From Streptomyces sp. XM4193 (lineage in GTDB: Bacteria; Actinomycetota; Actinomycetes; Streptomycetales; Streptomycetaceae): DNA of 64,000 nucleotides. The notes under the pieces are model-generated. The model made no database searches, had not been told where the DNA came from, and saw nothing but the letters and a program-made list of their open reading frames with translations. Location: positions 248,001 to 312,000 of the forward strand of contig NZ_JALLGK010000005.1 in NCBI RefSeq assembly GCF_023072595.1. The letters are read 5' to 3'. Made by a program: the position numbers and the translations under genes. Positions 16,393 through 24,460 of the stretch are shown here, piece after piece (position 1 is the first letter of the stretch; each line of letters opens with the position of its first letter).

Positions 16393-17032
16393 CTGCTCCC
16401 CGCGCACGCGGGGATGGACCCGCGCTGCGCGCGGGCGGATACGGCAACGAGGCCTGCTCCCCGCGCACGCGGGGATGGACCCGAGACCGGGCCGCACTCG
16501 CGGCCCGGTTGGAGCTGCTCCCCGCGCACGCGGGGATGGACCCGTGCACAAAGTGCGGCGAGAACAAGCCGCTGGCTGCTCCCCGCGCACGCGGGGATGG
16601 ACCCCACGGCATTGACTTCGCTGGTGCTGCCGGCGACTGCTCCCCGCGCACGCGGGGATGGACCCGGCCGACCCAAGCCGATTCCCATCCGCGCCGACTG
16701 CTCCCCGCGCACGCGGGGATGGACCCGACGTAGTCGAGGGGGGGTGCACCCGCGCCGACTGCTCCCCGCGCACGCGGGGATGGACCCAAGGACCGCCGCT
16801 ACCCCACGGCCCCCGGCAGCTGCTCCCCGCGCACGCGGGGATGGACCCGCCATCGTCGGCCGGTGGTCCACCACGGACCAGCTGCTCCCCGCGCACGCGG
16901 GGATGGACCCGGTACAGCGCAAACTTTCTGCGCTTCGTGAGCCTGCTCTCCGCGCACGCGGGGATGGGCTCGCGAGGGCGAACTGCGTGTTTCAGCGGTT
17001 GAGCTGCTTTCCGTGTACGCGAATGCCCGGTG
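16393..17032 (+). CRISPR. Type I-E CRISPR array, 9 perfect repeats plus 2 degenerate
   Basis: The 29-base repeat is CTGCTCCCCGCGCACG followed by CGGGGATGGACCC. Copies start at 16393, 16455, 16515, 16576, 16637, 16698, 16759, 16820 and 16882 without a mismatch. A tenth at 16943 has changes near its start and in its last bases, and an eleventh at 17004 is badly decayed yet exactly in register. The ten spacers are 31-33 bases, all different. The repeat folds as CCCCGCG-CA-CGCGGGG and leaves the 8-base handle ATGGACCC after cleavage, as in type I-E. Decay at the right end marks the old trailer end. No cas genes flank it; only cas6e (23663-24460) is present in the window. Confidence 0.97.
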
Positions 17033-17089
17033 GAACTCGGGGTGTAGGGGTGGGTTGTGGGTGGGGGTGGTTGGGGTGAGGGTTGGGGT

Positions 17090-18589
17090 ATGACGAGGGC
17101 GGATGTGCGGCAGGTGGTGGACGGCCGGTTCCGGCTCACCGTTCGGCGGGAGGGTCGGGAGGGTGAGGCGGCCGGGGAGTCGGCGGGGGACGGTGGCGAG
17201 CTCGGCAGGTGGGACGCGTACGACGTGCGGCGGAAGCGGCCGGTGGTCGTGGAGTTGGCGGAGCACACGCAGGAACGGGCGGAACGCGCGGCGACGATCG
17301 TTGCCGCGTACGCCACCGTGCAGCCGCCGCAGTCGGTGGTGGTGAGCGACCACGGTGAGTGGGAGGTCGGGGAGCGGCGGCTGTGTTATCTCGTCGAGGC
17401 GCCGACGTCGTACGGGACGTTGGCTGCGCGGCTGGCTGCGGAGGGCCCGGTGCTGCCGGAGGTGGTGGGCTGGGGGCTCGACCTCGTTCGCGGGCTTGCG
17501 GCGCTGCACCGTGCGGGTGTGGTCCACGGTTCGGTGCACCTGGACGGGGTGCTGCTCGACGGTGAGGGCGCGGCCGTACTGTCCGCACCGGGTCTGACGG
17601 TTGCTGCCGACGCGACGCCGGATTCCGATCTGTACGCATTCGGGCAGCTGCTCTACGCGCTGACCACCGGCCGCCCGCCGGATGAGGTGAGCCCCGAGCC
17701 GGCGTGGCGCCACGCGTCCCGGGTGCCGCAGCGGCTGGACCATCTGCTGCGGGAGCTGCTGGACCCGGTGCCCGGTCAACGACTGCGCAGCGCACAGGAG
17801 TTGGAGCTTCGTCTGCGGGAGATCGCGGAGGGCCCGCTGCCGGTGTCGGCGTTCGCGTCGGCCGCGCAGAACACGCAGAACACGCGGAACACGCAGAACG
17901 CACAGAACGCGCGGCAGAGCGCATCGGGCGCGACGGGAGGCGACGGGGTACGGGCTTCGAGAGCGGCGCGGAACGAGGACGCCGTACGGGCGGGTGTGCG
18001 GCGTGCGCGGCTGCGCGAGCCGGGGGAGCGGCCGGTCGTGGTTCAGGCCGGTGCGGTCGCGCTGGTGACGGCGGTTGCGGCGGGGTTGCTCCTGTCGCTG
18101 GCCACCGGGTTGTCGGCGCTGCTCGTGGCAGGCGGTACGGCGTTGGTGGTGGCCGTGGCAGCGCTGGTGTCGTTGGTCGTGGTGGAGGGCCAACGGGGCG
18201 CCCAGAGCAAGGAGTTGTACGGCGCGCTCACGCTCGGCGGTGTGCTGGCCTGGGCGGTGGCCGCCGGTGTGGCGCTTCCGGTGCCGTGGTGGGCGGCGAT
18301 CGTACTGGTTCCGTTGGCCGGGATGGCGGGAGCGGTGGCGTCGGTGGTCGCGCTCTCGTTCATGGGCGCCGTTCCTCTGCGGATGGCGGCGTCCTGGCGC
18401 TATCCGCTGGTCTCGCGGTCGTGGATGACGGCGTCCGGTGTGGTCATGGGAGTGGCGTCCGGTGTCGTACTCGGCGCGGGCGGGCAACTGTCGTGGCCGT
18501 TGGCGGTGGTTGTGGCGCTGGTGGTGCCGTGGGTGTACACACTGGTGCTGCTGCCCTGCCTGCTGCCGCTGCGAGCGCAGCGGAGCTGA
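17090..18589 (+). CDS. Membrane-anchored pseudokinase
   Basis: This 499-residue protein has an N-terminal domain (about 1-260) with the fold pattern of bacterial Ser/Thr kinases: a C-lobe stretch GLDLVRGLAALHRAGVVHG, and SDLYAFGQLLYALTTGRPP matching the helix-F region. Catalytic residues are missing: HRD is replaced by HGS, no DFG is visible, and the lysine of strand 3 is absent (VVVELAEH). A linker with the repeat NTQNTRNTQNAQNA leads to about five hydrophobic segments (residues 325-495). It is probably a signalling scaffold or sensor rather than an active kinase. The ATG at 17090 gives a sensible start, although the ribosome binding site is weak. It converges on the NLR-like gene. Confidence 0.75.
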   Translation: MTRADVRQVVDGRFRLTVRREGREGEAAGESAGDGGELGRWDAYDVRRKRPVVVELAEHTQERAERAATIVAAYATVQPPQSVVVSDHGEWEVGERRLCYLVEAPTSYGTLAARLAAEGPVLPEVVGWGLDLVRGLAALHRAGVVHGSVHLDGVLLDGEGAAVLSAPGLTVAADATPDSDLYAFGQLLYALTTGRPPDEVSPEPAWRHASRVPQRLDHLLRELLDPVPGQRLRSAQELELRLREIAEGPLPVSAFASAAQNTQNTRNTQNAQNARQSASGATGGDGVRASRAARNEDAVRAGVRRARLREPGERPVVVQAGAVALVTAVAAGLLLSLATGLSALLVAGGTALVVAVAALVSLVVVEGQRGAQSKELYGALTLGGVLAWAVAAGVALPVPWWAAIVLVPLAGMAGAVASVVALSFMGAVPLRMAASWRYPLVSRSWMTASGVVMGVASGVVLGAGGQLSWPLAVVVALVVPWVYTLVLLPCLLPLRAQRS

Positions 18590-18619
18590 GGGGACGGGCC
18601 GGACCGTGAGGGCGCGCCC

Positions 18620-21600
18620 CTAAGCCGGGTTCGGGCGCCCGGCCGGAGGGGATGCTGCCGCCAACGTCCGTGCTGCGGTGCGCAGTTGGGAGGACGTTTC
18701 GGCGTTCGGGCCGTGGTGGAGTTCGGCGTCGGCGAGCGCGTGGCGAAGCATGGCCTCGCCGCGCTCGGTGTCGCCGGTCGTCGCGTAGGCGCGGGCCAGA
18801 ACGCTGCGGGCGTACAGGCTGTCCGTGCGCAGGCGTCCGCCGTCGCGCTCCAGCAGGCTCAGGGTGTGCTCCATGAGGACGACGGCGCGTTCCGCGTCGC
18901 CGGACTCCAGGTAGGCGAGGGCGAGTTGGTGGCGTACGGCGACGAGCAGCGGGCCGACGTCCTCGGAGCCGGGTGCGTGCTCCAGGTCCGAGGCCAACTC
19001 CTCGTTGGCGGCGGCAGCGCGTGACCAGTCGCCGGTCCGCCCGTACAGCTGGTTGCGCAGGGCCTGCTGTTCGCGGGTGGCGGGGTGGTCGCGGCCGAGG
19101 TGTTCGCACGCGAGACGGACGTTCTCCTCCTGGAGGCTGAGCGCCCGTGCCGCTTCGCCGGCGGCGAGGTGCGCCCGTACGAGGTCGGCCCGTGCCCACA
19201 GGGTCGCCGGCTCGCCGGTGCCGACGGTCTCCTCCCGGCTCCGCAGGATCTCGGCCAACAGCGCGCACGCTTCCGCGTGTTGGCCGAGGCCGGACAGCGC
19301 CTCGGCCAACTGGGCGCGTGCGGCGCGCACTTCGGGGTGGTCGGCGGCGAAGACGGCGTCCATCTCCGCGAGGTCGCGCGCCAACTGCTCGCGTGCGGCC
19401 GTGAGTTCACCGCGCAGCCGGCGGTTGTCGACGAGTGCGGCGCCGATGTCCCTGGTGACCGGGTGGAGCGGCCCGAGCAGCCGTTCCGCCTCGGCGAGGG
19501 ACGTGGTCAGCAGGGATTCGGCGCGCAGTACGTCGCCGGTCTCGTGCAGGGCACGGGCGAGATTGGTGCGGGAGACGAGAGCGTCCCGGCCCGAGTTCAC
19601 GTCCTCGTGTGCGGCGCGGGCAGTGCGTGCGGCACGGGCCGTGCGGACAGTACGGCTCGTACGGGCGTCGGGGCCTGTGCCGCCTGTGCCGTCCGCGCCC
19701 GTGCTGCCCGCGTCCGCGCCCGTACCGCCGCTTTCGTCTGCCGCCGAATCTGCCTCCGCCTCCGAATCCGCCCCCGCTTCCGGTGGGTGGGTCGGCTGCG
19801 GCAGGTGGGCCGGGGCTGCGGTGTGCGCGGCAACCAACTCGTGTTCGGCGACGGCGAGTTGATGGCGCCCGACGAGGCGGTACGCGAGCGCCCGGTCGTT
19901 GCGGGCGGCGAGTGTGCGGTCGTGCAGTGGGCCGTGTCGCGCGGTGTGGCCTGCCACGGCGCGTTCCGCCCACCGCACCGCCTCCGCGCCCTGTCCGGCG
20001 TGGACGTGGGCGAGTGCGAGTGCGCCGGTTTCGGCCAGATCGGGCTGTCGTGCGTAAGGGGTACGGCCGTCGGCCGGCCCGTTGAAGACGTTCTCCTCGT
20101 GGAGCGCGATCGCCTCGCGCAGCCGGCCGGACTGCATCAGCGCGTCGGCGAGCAGCGTACGGGCGGCTCGCGTCGCCTCGCGTCGCATCCCCGGCAGCAC
20201 CACCTGCCGCCGGAGCGCGGCGACGGCCCGTTCCAGCAGTGCCGCGGCCTCCTGGGCGCGCAGCTGCTCGGTGAGCAGGTAGCGCGCCGCGTGCCGCAGC
20301 ACGACGGCGGTGTCGACGCGGTCCCGGGCCGGATCGGTGTGCCTGGCGTACGCCTCGATCTGCGGCAACAGGCCCTGCCAGTAAGGCTGTTGGGCCGCGT
20401 CGTCGTGGCGGTGCGTGCTGACCGCGGTGAGCAGCAGGTCGACGGCCTCCTGCCGTGCCGCCTCGACGGCCGAGGGGTCGCGGTGGGGATCGCCGGGTTG
20501 CGGTGTGCGCATCACGGTGGCCACGAGCGGATGGACCGCGATGCGGTCGCCGTCGACGCGTACGAGCCCGTAGGCGCGCAGCCGGCCCACCGCCCGTTCC
20601 CAGCCGGGGAGTGCGGTGTGCGCCGCGGACCAGGTTCCGGCGCCGCGCGGACGCTGCCAACCGGCGCGTTGCGCGAGGCGCCGCCGACCGTACGGGAGCG
20701 TCCAGCGCACCACCGTACGGGCGAGGAGGCGGCGCGAGGGGCGGGAGCGGTCCTCGCGCAGCGGACGCAGCAACCGCCGCGGAATCCGTTCCGCCGAGAA
20801 CCAGCTCAGCACCCTCAGCACGTGCGCGCCGCGGGGGTCCTGCTCCTGGACCGCGGCCAGGGACTGCCGCAGCACCTGGGCGAGGGTGGCAGCGTGCGGG
20901 TCCTGCGGGTCCTGCGGGTCTTGCGGTGGGTGTGGGCGTTGCGGGTTCTGCGGGTCGAGGGCCTGTGCGGGGTGCTCGTGCAACAGGCGCAGATAGTCCG
21001 CGGGTTGGAGCTGTTCCTGCTCCAGGTACGCGGCGGCCTGCTCCAGCGCGAGCGGCAAGTGGCCCAACGCGTCGGCCAGTTGGACGAGTCCGGCGGTCTC
21101 GTGGTCCAGGCCGGAGAGGGCGGAGAGCATCGAGACGGCCGCGTCCGGCGGGAGCACGTCCAGGGCGAGCGTACGTGGCAGATGGCTCCAGCCGGTGCCG
21201 AGGCGGCTGGTGATCAGATGGTGCCCGCCGGTCAACCGGCCGAGTACCGGGTCGAGTTCGGCTGGTTGCTCGACGTTGTCGAAGACCAGCAGCCAGTCCG
21301 GGAAGCTCTGGAGCCAGCCGATCGCCCACGCCGCACGCTGCTGCTCGTCCAGCCCGCTCAGTCTGAGGTGGCCCTGGGTGCGGTCGGCGAGAGCCGCCAG
21401 ACCGGAGGTGATCTGCCGCGGGCTGTCGGCGCGCATCCAGTGGATGAGCCGGTAGCGACCGGCCGGGCCGCGCCGGCGGCGTGCGTACTCCAGCGCGAGT
21501 GCGCTCTTGCCCACGCCGCCCAGACCGTGCACCACCTGGATGCTGCGGCCCGCCTCGAACGCGGCCTCGATGCCCGCCAACTCCTCCTCGCGCCCGGCGA

Positions 21601-21871
21601 ATCGGGCGTTGCCGGGAAGCGGCAGATCGACGCGGTCGACCGGCGGCGGCACCTCGGCCGGCGGTCGCACGACGTCCGCGGGCAGCAGGTAGGTGTCGCC
21701 GGTGCTGATCCGCCCGTGGTTGTCACCGCCGACGAACACCGAACGCGAGCCGAATGCGCCCACCGGCCCCGGCGGCGTACGGTCGGCGTCCCCACGGCGG
21801 CCCGGCTGCGCTGCCCGGGCCCTGGCACTGCCGCGGTCCGTCGGCGTTCCGCGGTCGCGTCGTCGGGCCAT
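18620..21871 (-). CDS. NLR-like STAND NTPase: N-terminal signalling motif, NB-ARC, TPR array
   Basis: This 1083-residue protein has three parts. Residues 1-65 are basic and disordered and contain RSVFVGGDNHGRISTGD (43-59), related to the C-terminus of the protein encoded just upstream. Residues about 88-400 form an NB-ARC/STAND domain: FAGREEEL, P-loop GLGGVGKS (116-123), Walker B-like WLLVFDNVEQP, and LGHLPLALEQAAAYLEQ as the GxP region. A winged-helix-like region leads to TPR repeats (about 480-1083), interrupted by an acidic Gly/Ala/Thr-rich insert near 735-790. STAND proteins oligomerise when the sensor half is triggered. The ATG at 21871 overlaps the preceding stop (TGATG). It probably detects a foreign or stress signal and activates its partner. 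Confidence 0.85.
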   Translation of the reverse strand: MARRRDRGTPTDRGSARARAAQPGRRGDADRTPPGPVGAFGSRSVFVGGDNHGRISTGDTYLLPADVVRPPAEVPPPVDRVDLPLPGNARFAGREEELAGIEAAFEAGRSIQVVHGLGGVGKSALALEYARRRRGPAGRYRLIHWMRADSPRQITSGLAALADRTQGHLRLSGLDEQQRAAWAIGWLQSFPDWLLVFDNVEQPAELDPVLGRLTGGHHLITSRLGTGWSHLPRTLALDVLPPDAAVSMLSALSGLDHETAGLVQLADALGHLPLALEQAAAYLEQEQLQPADYLRLLHEHPAQALDPQNPQRPHPPQDPQDPQDPHAATLAQVLRQSLAAVQEQDPRGAHVLRVLSWFSAERIPRRLLRPLREDRSRPSRRLLARTVVRWTLPYGRRRLAQRAGWQRPRGAGTWSAAHTALPGWERAVGRLRAYGLVRVDGDRIAVHPLVATVMRTPQPGDPHRDPSAVEAARQEAVDLLLTAVSTHRHDDAAQQPYWQGLLPQIEAYARHTDPARDRVDTAVVLRHAARYLLTEQLRAQEAAALLERAVAALRRQVVLPGMRREATRAARTLLADALMQSGRLREAIALHEENVFNGPADGRTPYARQPDLAETGALALAHVHAGQGAEAVRWAERAVAGHTARHGPLHDRTLAARNDRALAYRLVGRHQLAVAEHELVAAHTAAPAHLPQPTHPPEAGADSEAEADSAADESGGTGADAGSTGADGTGGTGPDARTSRTVRTARAARTARAAHEDVNSGRDALVSRTNLARALHETGDVLRAESLLTTSLAEAERLLGPLHPVTRDIGAALVDNRRLRGELTAAREQLARDLAEMDAVFAADHPEVRAARAQLAEALSGLGQHAEACALLAEILRSREETVGTGEPATLWARADLVRAHLAAGEAARALSLQEENVRLACEHLGRDHPATREQQALRNQLYGRTGDWSRAAAANEELASDLEHAPGSEDVGPLLVAVRHQLALAYLESGDAERAVVLMEHTLSLLERDGGRLRTDSLYARSVLARAYATTGDTERGEAMLRHALADAELHHGPNAETSSQLRTAARTLAAASPPAGRPNPA

Positions 21872-22305
21872 CAGCCGCGCGGGTCCCGCTCGATCCTGGT
21901 GTTGTCGCCGGTGGCGATGACGCCGTTGTTGGTGGCCACGGCCACCGAGCGCTCGCCGGTGGCGTGGAAGCTGTTCGCGGGGGCCGCGGGGGCGTCGCCG
22001 AGCAGCTCGGCCAGGTCCCGCCGCAGCTCCTCGTCGTCCACCAGCATCCGGCGCAGCTCTTCCAACAGAGCGGTGCGCGCAGCCTCGTTGGCGGGATCGT
22101 CCGCCACCCCGCCGAGCTGGCGCAGCAGGAACGGACGGGTCTCTTCGCGCCGCCACAGCCTGTTCAGCAGACGGCGGCCGAAGGTGACGGTGGCGTCCGC
22201 GCTGTCGTCGCCGACACGGGTCACCACCGCGGTGCCGTACGCGCCGACCGCCGCGCCGATGTAGGGCCAGCTCTGCTGCACGATCCCCGCGACGTCCAGC
22301 TCCAC
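21871..22305 (-). CDS. Bell-like helical effector with C-terminal amyloid-type motif
   Basis: This 144-residue protein is almost wholly helical to residue 104: DVAGIVQQSWPYIGAAVGAYGTAVV is hydrophobic, then ADATVTFGRRLLNRLWRR and RTALLEELRRMLVDDEELRRDLAELL. The tail ERSVAVATNNGVIATGDN (118-135) shares the RSV-x-V ... N ... G-x-I-x-T-G-D pattern with the start of the NLR-like protein encoded next. This matches the Bell domain plus BASS motif pairs described for bacterial amyloid signalling, in which the helical domain is thought to damage membranes and kill the cell. The GTG at 22305 follows GGGGAGGG. The call rests on layout and motif; no experiment supports it here. Confidence 0.72.
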   Translation of the reverse strand: MELDVAGIVQQSWPYIGAAVGAYGTAVVTRVGDDSADATVTFGRRLLNRLWRREETRPFLLRQLGGVADDPANEAARTALLEELRRMLVDDEELRRDLAELLGDAPAAPANSFHATGERSVAVATNNGVIATGDNTRIERDPRG

Positions 22306-22419
22306 GCGACCCTCCCCGGCCCCATCTCGCCCCAGAACGCGGCGAGTCGACCTCCCATCATGCCAGGGGCCGACTTGCCGCGTTCTTGCCACGTCAGGCG
22401 AGGCACGGCTGCTGAACGG

Positions 22420-23466
22420 TCAGACGGAGGCGGTCGTGGGAGCGGTTGCTCCCTGGGCGGGCGCGGCTCCCTGGGCGGGTGCGGGGGTGGGGTCGGGCGC
22501 TGTGGTGGGGCGGTCGAAGGCGTCGAGGGTGCGGGCGAAGTCGCGGGTGGAGAGCAGCAGTTTGTAGATGATCGCGAGTTCGAAGGCGAGCAGCAGCCCG
22601 CCGGCGACGAGAGCGACCGGGAGTACGGCGTCCACCAGCGGGCCGACGATGAAGACGGCCATCTGGAACTCGATCCCGCTGACCAGGTGCGGCCGTATCC
22701 GGTGCCGCAGCAGCGCCGAGCGGAACCGCAGGTAGAGCGGGAAGCGGCGGCGGAACTCCTGTTGCAGGTCGACCACTTGGGTCTTCTTCGCGGGTGCGGC
22801 GGTCGCCTCGTCGCTCTCGGGCGCGGTCGGCTGCTGCTCCGGGGTGCGGGCCTTGTCGAGGTCCTGCTCGATGTCGGCGGAGGGGTTCTCGCGGAGCAGG
22901 TCCTCCATGAAGGCCAGGGAGGCGGTGTCCTCGGCCTGCCGGGCGGCCCTGATGCGCGATTTGATCTGCTTGCGCATCGTGTGGCGGGTCTTGAAGATCT
23001 CCAGCGAGTTGATGTAGCGCAGCCCGTCGAGGAAGACGACGACTCCGGCGAGCCAGATGAAGTGGGTTTCGCCGGTGCGGCTGTACTGGCCCGCGCCGAG
23101 CGCGAAGGCGCAGGCCATGACCCGTATCCGGTCGAAGACGAAGTCCAGCCAGGCGCCGAAGACGGAGCCCTGGCCGGTGAGCCGGGCCAACTTCCCGTCC
23201 ATGCAGTCCAGGACGAAGCTCAGGTGGTAGACGAAGGCACCGGCCACCAGCCAGCGCCAGTCGCCGAGCAGGAAGAAGCCGGCGGAGACGAGCCCCAGGA
23301 GGAACGCTCCCCAGGTGATCTGGTTCGGCGTGATCGACGTCCGTCTCGCCAGCAGTCGTACGAGCGGGGTGGCGACCGGATCGACCAGTATCACCGTCCA
23401 CCAGGCGTCGCGCTTCTTCTCCGTGATCCGACGCACCTCGGCGAGCGGCAGGCTCTCAGTGGGCAT
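22420..23466 (-). CDS. CDP-alcohol phosphatidyltransferase family membrane protein
   Basis: This 348-residue membrane protein has the family signature D-x2-DG-x2-AR-x8-G-x3-D-x3-D, read here as DCMDGKLARLTGQG ... GAWLDFVFD. It therefore should transfer a phospho-group from a CDP-activated donor (CDP-diacylglycerol or a CDP-polyol) to an alcohol. There are about six membrane helices in two groups, separated by a charged cytoplasmic loop (about 180-245: RIRAARQAED ... APAKKTQVVDLQQ). The C-terminal tail repeats PAQGA. The ATG at 23466 follows GGGAAG. A perfect palindrome lies 19-38 bases upstream. Substrates are unknown. Confidence 0.85.
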   Translation of the reverse strand: MPTESLPLAEVRRITEKKRDAWWTVILVDPVATPLVRLLARRTSITPNQITWGAFLLGLVSAGFFLLGDWRWLVAGAFVYHLSFVLDCMDGKLARLTGQGSVFGAWLDFVFDRIRVMACAFALGAGQYSRTGETHFIWLAGVVVFLDGLRYINSLEIFKTRHTMRKQIKSRIRAARQAEDTASLAFMEDLLRENPSADIEQDLDKARTPEQQPTAPESDEATAAPAKKTQVVDLQQEFRRRFPLYLRFRSALLRHRIRPHLVSGIEFQMAVFIVGPLVDAVLPVALVAGGLLLAFELAIIYKLLLSTRDFARTLDAFDRPTTAPDPTPAPAQGAAPAQGATAPTTASV

Positions 23467-23484
23467 TGTCAACTTCCCAGACGT

Positions 23485-23504
23485 TTTCAGTGATTTCACT
23501 GAAA
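23485..23504. promoter_or_regulatory. Perfect 20-bp palindrome before the phosphatidyltransferase gene
   Basis: TTTCAGTGA and TCACTGAAA face each other across TT. The sequence is AT-rich in a GC-rich genome and lies just upstream of the ribosome binding site, so it is a good candidate operator or a short 5' hairpin. No matching regulator is evident nearby. Confidence 0.6.
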
Positions 23505-23662
23505 CTCTGTGAGTTGTTCATTCAAGAAACAAGACGACCCTCGTACAACCTTTCGTCTTCTGTGGGTGCTTCGCCCGTTCTGCTTGTCGCTCCTCTCGCT
23601 CCCGTGGCTCCCGTCACTCCCGTCGCTTCTGTGGCCGTGTCGGCCCGCCGGACGGGTCGCGT

Positions 23663-24460
23663 TCAGCGGGGCAGGGGGCTGAGGGTCATCAGCCCGCATC
23701 CGTACGCCTTGGCCTTGCCGAGGCCGCAGGTGAGGGTGCGGCGCAGCGCCTCGGGGTCGGTGACCTCCAACCGTCCGTCGAAGGTCGTGGTGACGAGGGT
23801 GGCCTTGGGTTGGGAGCGTGCCGGGCGGGCGGGAGCCGGTGAGGGGTGGGCGAAGGAGAGTTGGCGGCGGCTGTGCACGGTGACGGCGTACCTCTCCTCC
23901 AGGTGCAGGGCCTGGGCGTCGGCGCTGTGCAGCAAGCGGAAACCGCAGTGCTCCTGGCGTTGGAGCAGCCAGCGGAGCTGGTGGCGGGGGGTGAGGTGCG
24001 CGGTCCGTTTGGCGCGTTCGCCGGGGTGGCGCCGGACGCCGTGCACCGGGTTCGCGGTGAGCCGGAAGATCCAGCTCTCGCCCTTGGTCAGGCGGGAGAG
24101 GAACGGTGCGTACGGGCAGGTCTGCCAGCCGGGGGTGTGCCGCCCGGTCCCCTGCGGCCAGCCGGCCTGCTGTACGAGGTGGTCGAGGTCCGGTTCGGTG
24201 GGGCTGACGATGTGGAGGTGGGTCTCCGCGCGTGCGTTGCGGTCGGTCCGCCACAGAACTCGGGGCGCGCCGGTGCCTTCGTCCGGCAGTGTCCCGGAGG
24301 TGGGCGTCGCTTCCCGGGAGCCCGTCGTCTCCGGTGAGGGGAGAGACGCCTCGCCGGCGGGGAAGGACGTCATCACTGCCGCGTGCAGCGCCCGGGGTGA
24401 GGAGAGGAGCCGCTTGGCTCCGCCGCGGGTGGTGTTCACACGGAACCGGGTGAGATACAT
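23663..24460 (-). CDS. cas6e: Type I-E CRISPR endoribonuclease Cas6e (CasE/Cse3)
   Basis: This 265-residue protein starts MYLTRFRVNTTRGGAKRLL and has HAAVMTSFP from residue 26. H26 is at the position of the catalytic histidine of E. coli and Thermus Cas6e. VLWRTDRNARAETHLHIVSP and the C-terminal glycine-rich loop GLGKAKAYGCGLMTLSPL complete the family pattern of two ferredoxin-like folds. Cas6e cuts the pre-crRNA at the base of the repeat hairpin and stays in Cascade. The gene stands alone: no cas3, cas8e, cse2, cas7, cas5, cas1 or cas2 is present within 20 kb on either side. It lies 6.6 kb from the array. It may serve this array together with a Cascade encoded elsewhere, or be a remnant. Confidence 0.9.
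   Translation of the reverse strand: MYLTRFRVNTTRGGAKRLLSSPRALHAAVMTSFPAGEASLPSPETTGSREATPTSGTLPDEGTGAPRVLWRTDRNARAETHLHIVSPTEPDLDHLVQQAGWPQGTGRHTPGWQTCPYAPFLSRLTKGESWIFRLTANPVHGVRRHPGERAKRTAHLTPRHQLRWLLQRQEHCGFRLLHSADAQALHLEERYAVTVHSRRQLSFAHPSPAPARPARSQPKATLVTTTFDGRLEVTDPEALRRTLTCGLGKAKAYGCGLMTLSPLPR

Noticed and set aside
16011..17316. Several open frames of 70-310 codons across the CRISPR array on both strands (for example 16011-16922, 16384-17316, 16414-17079).
   Set aside because: They are built from the 29-base repeat, giving periodic peptides such as SPRARG and PAHAGMD, with no ribosome binding sites.
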